Shown here one piece after another: positions 16,837-25,749 of a stretch of DNA of 33,575 nucleotides. Each line of letters begins with the position of its first letter. Position 1 is the stretch's first letter. The stretch is from the NCBI RefSeq assembly GCF_030532265.1, contig NZ_JAUNLM010000022.1, positions 1 through 33,575 on the forward strand. Direction: 5' to 3'. Source of the DNA: Clostridium sp. GTDB taxonomy: Bacteria; Bacillota; Clostridia; Clostridiales; Clostridiaceae. Under the pieces are notes generated by a model. The model saw nothing but the letters and a program-made list of their open reading frames with translations. It ran no database searches and was not told the DNA's origin. A program made the translations under genes and the position numbers.

Positions 16837-17253
16837 TTAAGCAGCATCACATATATACTCTTTTAAGAAGCTTGGAACATTCTCCTCTGAATCAATATTA
16901 ATAAATAAATTTATATTATATTGTTTTGTAAGTGATCTTAATTTATTAAATAAATAGTAGGTATCATTGATGTCACAAGAAACTATACTTAAAAACTCAT
17001 CTATATATATATTTTCAACATCATAATTTGCAGATATCATTCCGCAAAGAAATCCATAAAATCCATTACAATCAGATATTTTGAACTCTTCCATAGATAC
17101 AAATCTTATCTTCCAATTTAAACTGCTTCTGTGTTTAGTATTTTTATCTATATATACTGAGTCTCCTTTAGCTTTATCTATATAGTTATTTGCAAGCTCA
17201 ATTAATTTCTTAGTCTTTCCTGAACCTCTTCTGTTACAAAATACTCTAATCAT
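16837..17253 (-). CDS. Small P-loop protein of unknown function
   Basis: The 138-residue protein starts with a Walker A motif, CNRRGSGKTKKLIELA, within its first 25 residues. A likely Walker B, NIYIDEFLSI, follows around residues 80-90. It therefore binds a nucleotide, but the short length leaves no room for a sensor or effector domain. I do not recognise the family. The ATG at 17253 is preferred: AAGGAG lies at normal spacing, while the in-frame GTG at 17262 overlaps that site and cannot use it. It lies 74 bases downstream of the AlbA_2-like gene on the same strand, with no terminator between, so the two may form an operon. No signal peptide or membrane segment is present. Confidence 0.75.
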   Translation of the reverse strand: MIRVFCNRRGSGKTKKLIELANNYIDKAKGDSVYIDKNTKHRSSLNWKIRFVSMEEFKISDCNGFYGFLCGMISANYDVENIYIDEFLSIVSCDINDTYYLFNKLRSLTKQYNINLFINIDSEENVPSFLKEYICDAA

Positions 17254-17327
17254 TAGGACCACTCCTTATTTTTAGTTATATTACATTATATTCATAACTT
17301 TTAAATTAATCCTAACTTTAATAAATT

Positions 17328-18446
17328 TTATTTTATATTATTTGGTAATACTACACTAAAGCAATTTTCCTCACTTGAATTTATAAATTTAACTTTATTC
17401 TCTTTAAAAACTTCCTTTATTCTTGATAGTCCATTTCCATTATTTAAAAATCTTTTTTTACTATCTATTGTTATTAACTTTTCATAAATCCACATATTTC
17501 TTTTTCCACGTAGCTTTACAATATCTTTATCAATAAAGTCCCCAGGACTTGTAATTGTTATTTTATCATCATCTATTACAACTTCTATAAACTTATTAAT
17601 ATCTGTATATTCTCTATAAAGTATTGCATTTTTTATTGCTTCAAAAACTGCAATTTTAGGATAACTTTTATCCAAAATATTATTTAATTCCTTTTCAGCC
17701 TTGTCCACCATAGTAATTAAACTACCTTGTATTATTTTACTGTAGTTTCCTTTTACAATTTTTATAATATTATTTGGTATACATAAGCTATTAACTTCTG
17801 AAAATACCAAAAGGCCTCCATAGGTACATCTGTATTCATTTAATTCACTTACATAATTTATTATTCCTGATGCCTCTAATAATGCTATTTTATTTTTATC
17901 ATTAATATTTATTCCTTTTTGTAAAAAATAACTCTCTATTAAAGAATCATCTAACATGTTTATATTACTTCTAATAACACTCGTAGTTTCAACTGTTAAC
18001 TCCATATTATCTTCAAATGCAGATATAAGCTCACTTCTTCGCATAACATCAGTTGTAGATCCCCTTCTTATATAAAAAATACCATGCTCTTTAACTTGAT
18101 GTGGTTTTTCACTACTATCACATATAGTAATTACAGCAACTTTTTTCTTTTCTATCCTAAAAAACTCTACTAATAAAGGTATTGGAGGTTCAGTTCTTGA
18201 TGATATTATTTGCTGAATTTGCTCCTCTGAAAACATATCATCTTTCCTTATACCTTCTACACGCTTACTTTTATCTCTAATTCCAACTATTATATAACCT
18301 CTACCACCTTTTGAATTAGCAATAGCACAAATATCTTTTACAAATTCCTTTTTCCCACTTTCTGACCATAGGTCTAACTTCAATTTAAAATCTAATTTTT
18401 GCCCCTCATCTTTTTGAATTAAGGAGTGTAACTTTTTAATATCCAC
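17328..18446 (-). CDS. AlbA_2 / Schlafen-like ATP-binding-type protein, putative regulator
   Basis: The 372-residue protein has an N-terminal AlbA_2 (formerly AAA_4, Schlafen-like) domain. Its marks are an early glutamine-lysine-leucine-aspartate-phenylalanine segment (KLDFKLKL, about 17-24), AIANSKGGRGYIIVGIRD (about 41-58) and the FYIRRGSTTDVMRRSEL segment (about 124-140). The C-terminal part (about 255-365) resembles the ATPase-like lid region found in related putative transcriptional regulators (HATPase_c_4 type), with EAIKNAILYREY and NNGNGLSRIKEVF. Family members are variously called transcriptional regulators or ATP-binding proteins; Schlafen-like members include nucleases, so DNA or RNA action is possible. 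It starts at GTG with GGGGAAAGAG upstream, a moderate site. The P-loop gene follows 74 bases later. Function unknown. Confidence 0.8.
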   Translation of the reverse strand: MDIKKLHSLIQKDEGQKLDFKLKLDLWSESGKKEFVKDICAIANSKGGRGYIIVGIRDKSKRVEGIRKDDMFSEEQIQQIISSRTEPPIPLLVEFFRIEKKKVAVITICDSSEKPHQVKEHGIFYIRRGSTTDVMRRSELISAFEDNMELTVETTSVIRSNINMLDDSLIESYFLQKGININDKNKIALLEASGIINYVSELNEYRCTYGGLLVFSEVNSLCIPNNIIKIVKGNYSKIIQGSLITMVDKAEKELNNILDKSYPKIAVFEAIKNAILYREYTDINKFIEVVIDDDKITITSPGDFIDKDIVKLRGKRNMWIYEKLITIDSKKRFLNNGNGLSRIKEVFKENKVKFINSSEENCFSVVLPNNIK

Positions 18447-18746
18447 TAGCTCTTTCCCCTTTTTATATAAAGTGTTTCTCTATATATAATACTACTCTAT
18501 TTAAAGCATTGCTCCAAATTGTATAATTAAAAATTATTATTCAAATTAAATATATTATTATGAATTACTACTAAATTACCGATATCATAAAAATAATACA
18601 TAATTTTTTAATTTCATAAACAATATAATATATTTTCTTTAAAATAACACAACACTCTATTTATATTGAATTTAAATAATAAATAACTTATTTAAGTTTA
18701 TAACAATTCTTACTTAAAATTAATAAATAAACTATGCTTTAAATAA
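18447..18746. other. Intergenic region upstream of the AlbA_2-like gene
   Basis: About 300 very AT-rich bases lie between the gerKC terminator and the AlbA_2-like start. I find no open frame with a ribosome site, no hairpin and no convincing promoter pair. It must contain the promoter for the AlbA_2 gene. Confidence 0.4.
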
Positions 18747-18790
18747 AAACTCTTAGTAATATATAAAAAATCATATATTACTAAGAGTTT
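18747..18790 (-). terminator. Terminator of the gerKA-gerKC operon
   Basis: A perfect 18-bp stem (18747-18764 and 18773-18790) with an 8-base loop; on the minus strand it ends in TTTTTATTT. It lies 15 bases after the gerKC stop. Confidence 0.9.
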
Positions 18791-18804
18791 ATTATAATTT
18801 TATA

Positions 18805-19932
18805 CTAAAAATAACTATCCTCAACTCTATTACTTTCTGATATATTAACATCAACATTTATTCTTAAATCTATTTTTGATAATATATTTTCAACTTGAAG
18901 TTTTGGATATTTCATCTCTAAAAGCCTTTCAACTTGTAACACATCAACTTGACTGTTTGAAAATCTTTTAAAAAATTGCATTAAATATTGTTTAATGTTT
19001 GCTTCTTCATTTCTCTTAAGCTCTTTAAGTGATTCTTCAGTTACTATAAACCTTCCTTGTGATTCAGCAATTACAGCATTTATTTTTATATCTTTTGTTA
19101 ATATAACTTCATCATCCTTATATTCTATATCTGTTTTAGTATTACTATTTAATATTTCTAAACTTAAATAACCATCTTTCATCTGCGGATTTTTAACTTC
19201 CAAAGTGCCCGTTTTTATTCTATTTGTTAAAAAGTTATAGCTCATACATTCAATAACGTCTATTCTTTCTACCATTTCAGTCATTCTCATAAGAACACCA
19301 CCTGAAAGCTCTACTCTTTCATCTAATACATCTTTTCTAATGTCTAATCCTCCAAGTACTGTGTAGTTATTTCCTACCTTTGATTCAACTAAATAATCAT
19401 TTATATTAGTAGTTATTGCTCTTGGATTAGTTTTATTTTTTTGAACTAACTCACTTAAAAATACCCCTAGATACTCTTCATCACTTGAACTTATTTTTAT
19501 TAATTGTTCAACATCTCCAAAAAACACAAAAACATATGGCTTAACTTGGAACTCTTGATCAGTATTTATTAAACTAAGATATTTGTTTATTCCATCTCTT
19601 GCAGCCTTTTCTGTAAATATTATTGCTCTATTTTGAGTGAAGTTAACCTTATAACTTGATGCCATATTTATACTTCTTATTGCCTCAAAAGCAGTTCTTC
19701 CAGTACCTTTATATATTATTCTTTTACCTTTATCAGAACTTTCATTTGCATCTCTATAAGGCTTTACACAATCTAAATAAATTAATACATCTCCATTATC
19801 TGCTATATCAAATATAGCACAAGTTGTGAATGTAGCTGTATTTATTTCTTTATAATTAAAACAACCTGTCAATATAATTGGAATAAGCAAAATAACAATT
19901 AAAACTTTAAAACTTTTTCTTAATACTGTCAT
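18805..19932 (-). CDS. gerKC: Spore germinant receptor subunit C, lipoprotein
   Basis: GerKC is the lipoprotein subunit of a GerA-type receptor in the inner spore membrane. With the ATG at 19932 the product has 375 residues. It begins with a lipoprotein signal: basic MTVLRKSFK, a hydrophobic run, then the lipobox LTGC with the lipidated cysteine at about residue 24. The rest is the Ger(x)C fold, with blocks such as SSYKVNFTQNRAIIFTEKAARDG. An in-frame TTG at 19950 is less likely because it would overlap the GGGTGGAG ribosome site. The start lies inside the 3' end of gerKA (26-base overlap), so the two are translationally coupled. It shares the operon terminator. In C. perfringens GerK proteins are reported as major receptors for KCl, L-asparagine and dodecylamine. 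Confidence 0.93.
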   Translation of the reverse strand: MTVLRKSFKVLIVILLIPIILTGCFNYKEINTATFTTCAIFDIADNGDVLIYLDCVKPYRDANESSDKGKRIIYKGTGRTAFEAIRSINMASSYKVNFTQNRAIIFTEKAARDGINKYLSLINTDQEFQVKPYVFVFFGDVEQLIKISSSDEEYLGVFLSELVQKNKTNPRAITTNINDYLVESKVGNNYTVLGGLDIRKDVLDERVELSGGVLMRMTEMVERIDVIECMSYNFLTNRIKTGTLEVKNPQMKDGYLSLEILNSNTKTDIEYKDDEVILTKDIKINAVIAESQGRFIVTEESLKELKRNEEANIKQYLMQFFKRFSNSQVDVLQVERLLEMKYPKLQVENILSKIDLRINVDVNISESNRVEDSYF

Positions 19933-21337
19933 AATCTCCACCCTTTCCAATTATAGTTTTTGATATTCTACTTAATCTGCCTCTATATAATAAATCTTTA
20001 AATTTAAACTCCTCTAAACTTCCTAATGGGAATAAATATGGATATCCTGTACTCTTTAAATCTGCCAATATAGTAAGGAATACTATAAAGCATAAAAATA
20101 CACCAGGTAATCCATATATAGAACCAGCAATAACAAAAATTATAGACCAAATTGATACTGCACCATAAAGCTTTGGAATTAAGAAATAACTCAAAGAACT
20201 AAGTGCAACTACAATTATAGTTATTCTAGATGCAATTCCTGCACCAACTGCCGCATCACCTAAGATAAGTGCTGCTACTATACTCATTGCCCCTCCAATT
20301 GGCTGTGGAAGTCTAAGACCAGCTTCTTTTATTATTTGAAATGCAAACATCATCATGAGCACTTCAACGATAGTTGGAAAAGGTACCCCAGCTCTTGATA
20401 CAGCGAGCCTAAACAAAAATAATGACGGTATAAGCGCAAAATGATATGTTATTATTGCAACATAAATTCCTGGTACAAATGTAGCGAATATAAATGCTAA
20501 AATTCTTAATCCTCTTGTAAAGTTAGCAAAAATTCTATTTATATAATAATCATCTGGCATTTGAAAATTCTCTACAAAAAAATATGGCACTGTAACTACA
20601 AATGGAGTTCCATCTACTAATATAGCTACTCTTCCTTCCATAATCTTTGCTGCTACTTCATCAGGCTTTTCTGTATATCCAGTTGTGTCAAAGAGAGAAT
20701 TATTTTCTTTGAGTTTACTTTCAACATAGTTTGTATCTAGTACAAAATCTAAATCCATATCGTTAACACACTTTTTTACATAATCTATTAAATTTTTAGG
20801 AGCTATTCCCTTTATGTAAGCTACACAAATAACAGTCTGACTTTTTTCACCAACATAAACTGGTTCAAACTTAAGATCAGGATTTTTAATTTTTCTTCTT
20901 ATTAATGCAATATTATCAACAAAAAGCTCATTAAACCCTTCTCTTGGCCCCTTTATAACTGATTCAGTAACTGGTATGCCAATACCTCTTCTTACATATC
21001 CCTTTACCTCGCAATAAATCATTTCTTCATAGCCTTCAATAAATATTACAATATCTCCTGAAACTATATGAAGCATAGCATCATCTATATTTGTTTTATC
21101 CTTTACATAATTTGCAATATTTATCTCAAGTACATTAGTAATAAGTTCATCTAAGTTATTGCAAGGAACTCTTTGAGCTCTTATTGGCGCAACAATATAA
21201 TCACTTATAAACTGAGTACTACACAAATTATCAATAAATACTAAAGTCATTTTACCAAGCTCGCCGTTTATCTCTCTATATTTAACGTCAAAGCTATCCT
21301 TAAATCTCTCTTTTATTATTTGTAAATTTTTATCCAT
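19907..21337 (-). CDS. gerKA: Spore germinant receptor subunit A
   Basis: GerKA is the A subunit of the GerA-type receptor in the inner spore membrane, which assembles into an oligomeric ion channel. The 476-residue product has a long soluble N-terminal domain (about 1-280) and a C-terminal membrane domain with about five segments. The family block lies around 310-370: AGVPFPTIVEVLMMM, FQIIKEAGLRLPQPIGG and LILGDAAVGAGI. The ATG at 21337 is chosen because AGGTGA lies 5 bases upstream; two earlier in-frame starts at 21346 and 21343 overlap that site. gerKC overlaps its end. Upstream on the minus strand is a candidate sigma-G promoter. gerKB is divergent, as in C. perfringens, where gerKA-gerKC is bicistronic and gerKB monocistronic. 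Confidence 0.95.
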   Translation of the reverse strand: MDKNLQIIKERFKDSFDVKYREINGELGKMTLVFIDNLCSTQFISDYIVAPIRAQRVPCNNLDELITNVLEINIANYVKDKTNIDDAMLHIVSGDIVIFIEGYEEMIYCEVKGYVRRGIGIPVTESVIKGPREGFNELFVDNIALIRRKIKNPDLKFEPVYVGEKSQTVICVAYIKGIAPKNLIDYVKKCVNDMDLDFVLDTNYVESKLKENNSLFDTTGYTEKPDEVAAKIMEGRVAILVDGTPFVVTVPYFFVENFQMPDDYYINRIFANFTRGLRILAFIFATFVPGIYVAIITYHFALIPSLFLFRLAVSRAGVPFPTIVEVLMMMFAFQIIKEAGLRLPQPIGGAMSIVAALILGDAAVGAGIASRITIIVVALSSLSYFLIPKLYGAVSIWSIIFVIAGSIYGLPGVFLCFIVFLTILADLKSTGYPYLFPLGSLEEFKFKDLLYRGRLSRISKTIIGKGGDYDSIKKKF

Positions 21338-21374
21338 AAGCATCACCTAAAAATATTATTCCTCTATAAATGTT

Positions 21375-21403
21375 TAATATTCATTATTTTGCTAATACTA
21401 TAC
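21375..21403 (-). promoter_or_regulatory. Candidate forespore (sigma-G-type) promoter of gerKA-gerKC
   Basis: On the minus strand GTATA (21399-21403), a 17-base spacer and AATATTA (21375-21381). This fits the sigma-F/sigma-G pattern GnATA ... CATnnTA with one mismatch. Expression late in the forespore is expected for germinant receptors. No sigma-A pair competes. Confidence 0.45.
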
Positions 21404-21439
21404 TTGAATATGGTAAGTTATAGTTTTAGAGGTGATTAA

Positions 21440-22555
21440 ATGAATAAAATATCAAGTAAACATTATATATTTCTCATACTTATAGTTTCAGCAATAAGTC
21501 TTAGAAGTTATTCTTCTATATTTATAGATTTAGGTGATAGAGACACTTGGGTTGCAGCAATTATAGCTGGAATTATTTATATAGCTTTTTCATTTTTTAT
21601 TTTTTATGTATGTAAGAAAACTGATACTTTTGACTTCAAAGAAATATTTGAACTTACATATCCTAAAACATTAAGTAATATTTTTATATTTTTATTTTCA
21701 TTACATTTATTTATAACATCAGTAGAAACAGCTGCAATACAAGCTGATTCAATTCATACAAATATATTTTTAGAAACTCCAGTTTGGTATTCTTTATTAT
21801 TGTTTATAATTCCAACTGCTTATTTAATAACAAGAAGATTAGATACCATTATGATTGTTGTAATAATATCTTGTGCTTTTATATATATTTCAGTTTTCAT
21901 AGTAGAAATATTTACATTTAAATATATAAAGCCACAGCTTTTATTACCAATTATGGGCTATGGAATTAGTAAAAAATTTATATATGCAGTACTTCTTATA
22001 CTTGGTTCATTTGCTTCAACTGCAATAACATTTCCATTTTTAAAATATATGGATAAAAAAAATAAATTTTTAAAATATACAACTTTAACTAATATTTTTG
22101 TTGTTTTTATTGTAGTTATAAGTATAGCTGCAGCTATTGGAACTTTTGGACCTCTTAGAGCTTGTAATATTTATTATCCAGAATTTATAAGAGTACAAAG
22201 AATTCAAATTAACGGCTTTATAGAATTTGGAGATTTATTTTTTATAGCTAAAACAGTATGTATATGGACACTTAAATATACCCTTGCTGTAATAGCAATA
22301 AGACATATTTATTCAAATATATTTACTAACAAAATTTTATTTTCAATTATATATTCAATTTTAGTATTTGTATTGGCTCTTCCTTTAGCTAGACATCATT
22401 ACTTATTATTTGATTTATTAAAATTATATAAGCTTATTTCATTAATTGTATTTTGTCTTCTACCATTTGTAACATTTTTAATTTATTATATTAAATGGCG
22501 TAAAAAACTTATTCCTGACATAAAATCTAAAAATACAAATAAAAATATAACTTAA
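21440..22555 (+). CDS. gerKB: Spore germinant receptor subunit B, membrane protein
   Basis: GerKB is the B subunit of the GerK receptor, an APC-superfamily-like integral membrane protein (GerAB, spore permease family) thought to bind the germinant. The 371 residues form about ten membrane segments, with the family-type DRDTWVAAIIAG near segment 2 and YYPEFIRVQRIQINGFIEFGDLF in the middle (two parts of one loop). The ATG at 21440 has GAGGTGATT upstream. It is alone on the plus strand and divergent from gerKA-gerKC. A weak sigma-G-like pair, GTTTA (21372-21376) and AATACTA (21394-21400) with 17 bases between, could drive it and would overlap the gerKA promoter. No terminator is visible after it: only 73 bases separate it from trpS and those hold the trpS promoter. 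Confidence 0.94.
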   Translation: MNKISSKHYIFLILIVSAISLRSYSSIFIDLGDRDTWVAAIIAGIIYIAFSFFIFYVCKKTDTFDFKEIFELTYPKTLSNIFIFLFSLHLFITSVETAAIQADSIHTNIFLETPVWYSLLLFIIPTAYLITRRLDTIMIVVIISCAFIYISVFIVEIFTFKYIKPQLLLPIMGYGISKKFIYAVLLILGSFASTAITFPFLKYMDKKNKFLKYTTLTNIFVVFIVVISIAAAIGTFGPLRACNIYYPEFIRVQRIQINGFIEFGDLFFIAKTVCIWTLKYTLAVIAIRHIYSNIFTNKILFSIIYSILVFVLALPLARHHYLLFDLLKLYKLISLIVFCLLPFVTFLIYYIKWRKKLIPDIKSKNTNKNIT

Positions 22556-22565
22556 TATATACAAA

Positions 22566-22594
22566 TTGACATTAATATATATGCCCCCTATAAT
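22566..22594 (+). promoter_or_regulatory. Perfect consensus sigma-A promoter of trpS
   Basis: TTGACA (22566-22571), exactly 17 bases, then TATAAT (22589-22594): all twelve consensus bases match at optimal spacing. Transcription would start near 22601, giving a leader of about 28 bases, too short for a T-box or a trp attenuator. Confidence 0.9.
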
Positions 22595-22628
22595 TTTATA
22601 TATAACTAAAATTAAGGAGTGACGCACT

Positions 22629-23633
22629 ATGGAAAATAAAGATGCTAAGAAAGTCATCTTTAGTGGAATCCAACCTTCTGGTGATCTTACATTAGGTAAT
22701 TATCTAGGAGCTATAAAAAATTGGGTTAAGCTTCAAGATGAATACAATTGTTATTTCTGTGTAGTTGATTTACATGCTATAACAGTACCACAAAAACCAG
22801 CAGATTTAAGAAGAAGAACTTTAGAACTTCTTTCAATATATTTAGCATGTGGCATTGACCCTGAAAAGAATACTCTTTTCATTCAATCTCATGTACCTGC
22901 ACACTCAGAATGTGCATGGCTTTTAACTTGTAACTCATATGTGGGTGAGCTTTCAAGAATGACTCAATACAAAGATAAATCAAAAAAAGCTGGAAATTCA
23001 GTAGGAACAGGATTATTTACATATCCTGTACTTATGGCTGCTGATATTTTACTTTATCAAACTGATTTAGTTCCAGTTGGAAAAGATCAAATTCAACATT
23101 TAGAGCTTACAAGAGATATAGCTATAAGATTTAATAACAATTATAGTGAAACATTTAAGATTCCTGAAGGATATGTTCCTAAAACAGGTGCTAAAATAAT
23201 GAGTTTACAAGAACCAACTAAGAAAATGTCAAAATCTGATGATAATCCAAACTCATTCATATTATTAATGGATCCACCTGATGTTATAAGAAAGAAAATT
23301 TCAAGAGCTGTAACAGACAGTATCGGAATCGTTAATTATTCAGATGAACAACCTGGAGTTAAAAACTTACTTAATATACTAGCTGCAATAAATAATGTAG
23401 AACCTGAAAGTTTAGTTAAAAATTATGAAGGTAAAGGTTATGCAGATCTAAAAAAAGATGTAGCTGAAGCAATCATTAATGAATTATCTCCAATTCAAGA
23501 TAAAGTTAAAGAACTTATTAAAGATAAGAAAACTCTTGAAGCTATATATAAAGAAGGAGCTAATAAAGCTTCATATATAGCTAATAAAACTTTAAGAAAA
23601 ATGCAAAAGAAAATTGGATTTATTCCTAGATAA
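22629..23633 (+). CDS. trpS: Tryptophanyl-tRNA synthetase
   Basis: This enzyme joins tryptophan to tRNA-Trp in the cytoplasm. The 334-residue length matches bacterial TrpRS. It has the class I signature FSGIQPSGDLTLGNYLGA (11-28), where TLGN replaces HIGH, the central VGKDQIQHLELTRDIA, and KMSKS at 199-203. The ATG has AAGGAGTGA upstream. It is expressed from its own near-perfect promoter and ends in a 19-bp terminator, so it is monocistronic despite following gerKB closely. Regulation by uncharged tRNA through a T-box, common in Firmicute trpS genes, is not possible here with the leader seen. Confidence 0.98.
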   Translation: MENKDAKKVIFSGIQPSGDLTLGNYLGAIKNWVKLQDEYNCYFCVVDLHAITVPQKPADLRRRTLELLSIYLACGIDPEKNTLFIQSHVPAHSECAWLLTCNSYVGELSRMTQYKDKSKKAGNSVGTGLFTYPVLMAADILLYQTDLVPVGKDQIQHLELTRDIAIRFNNNYSETFKIPEGYVPKTGAKIMSLQEPTKKMSKSDDNPNSFILLMDPPDVIRKKISRAVTDSIGIVNYSDEQPGVKNLLNILAAINNVEPESLVKNYEGKGYADLKKDVAEAIINELSPIQDKVKELIKDKKTLEAIYKEGANKASYIANKTLRKMQKKIGFIPR

Positions 23634-23672
23634 AAAAAGAAGTTAAAGCAATATGCTTTAACTTCTTTTTTT
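23632..23672. terminator. Terminator of trpS
   Basis: A perfect 19-bp inverted repeat (23632-23650 and 23654-23672) around ATA, with A-run and T-run ends. It begins within the trpS stop codon and probably also stops transcripts from the convergent opp operon. Confidence 0.92.
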
Positions 23673-23701
23673 AAAACTAATTCTATTTAAAACTAATTCT
23701 A
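23670..23701. repeat. 16-bp tandem duplication after trpS
   Basis: TTTAAAACTAATTCTA occurs twice without a gap (23670-23685 and 23686-23701). It is exact, so recent, and lies in the non-coding gap between trpS and oppF. Confidence 0.9.
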
Positions 23702-23748
23702 TAAATCTTTATTTAAAATCAATTTTCAATTTATATTATTTTATAAAA

Positions 23749-24702
23749 TTAATATAAATGACATGCAACTAAGTGATCTTTCTTAACCTCTTTTAATATA
23801 GGTGTTTCACTCTTACATATATCCTTAGCAAACTTACATCTGCTTGCAAATCTACAACCTGGTTTCGGATTTATAGGACTACTTATTTCACCTTCAAGTT
23901 CTATTCTCTTTTTCTCACATTCACTATATTGTGCAACTGGTATAGCAGACATAAGAGCCTTAGTGTATGGATGAAGTGGCTCTTCATATAATTCATTACT
24001 ATCTGATAATTCCATTAAGTTTCCTAAATACATTACTCCAACCTTATCTGATATATGTCTAACCATTGATAAATCATGAGCTATAAAAAGATATGTTAAA
24101 TCCATTTTTCTTTGAAGCTCAATAAGCAGATTAACAACTTGTGCTTGTATTGATACATCAAGAGCTGATATAGGTTCATCACATACAATAAACTTAGGTT
24201 CAACAGCAAGTGCTCTTGCTATTCCTATACGCTGTCTTTGTCCACCTGAAAATTCGTGTGGAAATCTTGATGCATGCTCTTTATTAAGTCCAACAAGATC
24301 TAAAAGCTCATATATTCTATTTGTCCTTGCTTGACCTGTATAAAGTTTATGTATATCAATACCTTCTGCTATTATATCTCCAACTGTCATACGTGGATTT
24401 AATGATGCATAAGGATCTTGGAATATCATCTGTGCAAATCTTGCATGCTTTCTTCTTTCCTTATTGCTTAACTTGCTCATATTAACACCATCAAGCAATA
24501 CTTCTCCATCAGTTACATCATAAAGACCTATTATTGTTCTACCACATGTAGTTTTACCGCATCCTGATTCACCAACTAAACCTAATGTCTCACCCTTATT
24601 TATAGTAAAGCTAACTCCATCAACTGCCTTTAATGTTTTTCCTTTTCCTACATTAAAATACTTTTTTAAATCTTTAACTTCTAATAATACTTCTTTACTC
24701 AT
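23749..24702 (-). CDS. oppF: Oligopeptide ABC transporter ATP-binding protein OppF
   Basis: One of two ATPases that power peptide import. The 317-residue product has Walker A GESGCGKTT (about 43-51), the ABC signature SGGQRQRIGIARAL, Walker B FIVCDEPISALDVS, the H-loop AHDL and the C-terminal oligopeptide/dipeptide extension HPYTKALMSAIP. It ends in a cysteine cluster (CRFASRCKFAKDIC ... C) found in Opp/Dpp ATPases. The ATG is preceded by AGGAGG and overlaps the end of oppD by 8 bases, showing tight coupling. It is the last gene of oppABCDF; no strong separate minus-strand terminator follows except the trpS hairpin at 23632. Confidence 0.96.
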   Translation of the reverse strand: MSKEVLLEVKDLKKYFNVGKGKTLKAVDGVSFTINKGETLGLVGESGCGKTTCGRTIIGLYDVTDGEVLLDGVNMSKLSNKERRKHARFAQMIFQDPYASLNPRMTVGDIIAEGIDIHKLYTGQARTNRIYELLDLVGLNKEHASRFPHEFSGGQRQRIGIARALAVEPKFIVCDEPISALDVSIQAQVVNLLIELQRKMDLTYLFIAHDLSMVRHISDKVGVMYLGNLMELSDSNELYEEPLHPYTKALMSAIPVAQYSECEKKRIELEGEISSPINPKPGCRFASRCKFAKDICKSETPILKEVKKDHLVACHLY

Positions 24703-25720
24703 TAGCTTTTCCTCCTATCTTTAAAGGTGATACAACCTTTGGAGCATATTCATGCATAAGCCAACAATTAACCTTATGAGATTCTGAAAGTTTTGTTTCT
24801 TCTGGCATCTCTTCCTTACAAATTTCCATTGCATACTCACATCTAGCTGCAAATGGACATCCTTTTGGTGGATTTAAAAGGTCAGGTGGTGTTCCTTCTA
24901 TTGAATATAATTCAGCTTTATGCTCTGTATCTAGAGTAGGCATTGATCTTAAAAGCGCCCATGTATATGGATGTTTTGCATCCTCAAATATTTCTTTTAC
25001 GCTTCCTCTTTCTAATATTACTCCAGCATACATAACTTGAATTTTATCAGAATGTTCTGCAACAACTCCTAAATCATGAGTTATTAATACAACAGCTGTT
25101 TTAAATTTTTCTTTTAATTTATCTATAAGCTCCATTATTTGTGCTTGAATAGTTACATCAAGTGCTGTAGTTGGCTCATCAGCAATTAATACCTTTGGAT
25201 GACATGCAAGTGCAATTGCAATCATCATTCTCTGTCTCATACCACCTGAAAACTCAAATGGATATTGATTTATTCTAGTTTCAGGATTCGGAATATTAAC
25301 AAGCTTAAGTAGCCTAATAGCTTCTTGTTTAGCTTCTTCGCCCTTTAATCCTCTATGTATATTTAAAACCTCAATTATTTGCTTCCCAAGCTTCATAGTA
25401 GGATTTAAAGAAGTCATAGGATCTTGGAATATCATTCCTACATCCCCACCTCTTAAACTTTGAAGCTCCCTTTTATTTAAACTTAATACATCTTTTCCGT
25501 TACATATAATTTTAGAATCTTTATCTACTTCTGCTGGTGGTGTTGGTAATAATCTCATTATTGATTTAGCAGTTATACTCTTTCCACAACCAGATTCTCC
25601 AACTATTGCTAGAGTTTCTCCTTCTTTTAAATCAAAACTAACACCTCTAACTGCTTGAACAACCCCAGCGTAAGTTTTAAACCTTACTTTTAAATCTTTA
25701 ACTTCAAGTACTTTTGACAT
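24695..25720 (-). CDS. oppD: Oligopeptide ABC transporter ATP-binding protein OppD
   Basis: The partner ATPase of OppF, acting at the inner face of the membrane. With the chosen start it has 341 residues: Walker A GESGCGKS, signature SGGMRQRMMIAIAL, Walker B LIADEPTTALDVT, H-loop THDL, the HPYTWALLRSMP extension and the cysteine cluster CPFAARCEYAMEIC. The open frame reaches an ATG at 25747, but GGGAGG lies inside that extension, 7 bases before the ATG at 25720, and the family begins near MSKVLEVKDL. The start lies 29 bases after oppC ends; the end overlaps oppF. Confidence 0.95.
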   Translation of the reverse strand: MSKVLEVKDLKVRFKTYAGVVQAVRGVSFDLKEGETLAIVGESGCGKSITAKSIMRLLPTPPAEVDKDSKIICNGKDVLSLNKRELQSLRGGDVGMIFQDPMTSLNPTMKLGKQIIEVLNIHRGLKGEEAKQEAIRLLKLVNIPNPETRINQYPFEFSGGMRQRMMIAIALACHPKVLIADEPTTALDVTIQAQIMELIDKLKEKFKTAVVLITHDLGVVAEHSDKIQVMYAGVILERGSVKEIFEDAKHPYTWALLRSMPTLDTEHKAELYSIEGTPPDLLNPPKGCPFAARCEYAMEICKEEMPEETKLSESHKVNCWLMHEYAPKVVSPLKIGGKANE

Positions 25721-25749
25721 CTCTCTACCTCCCAAATCAAGAACCATTA

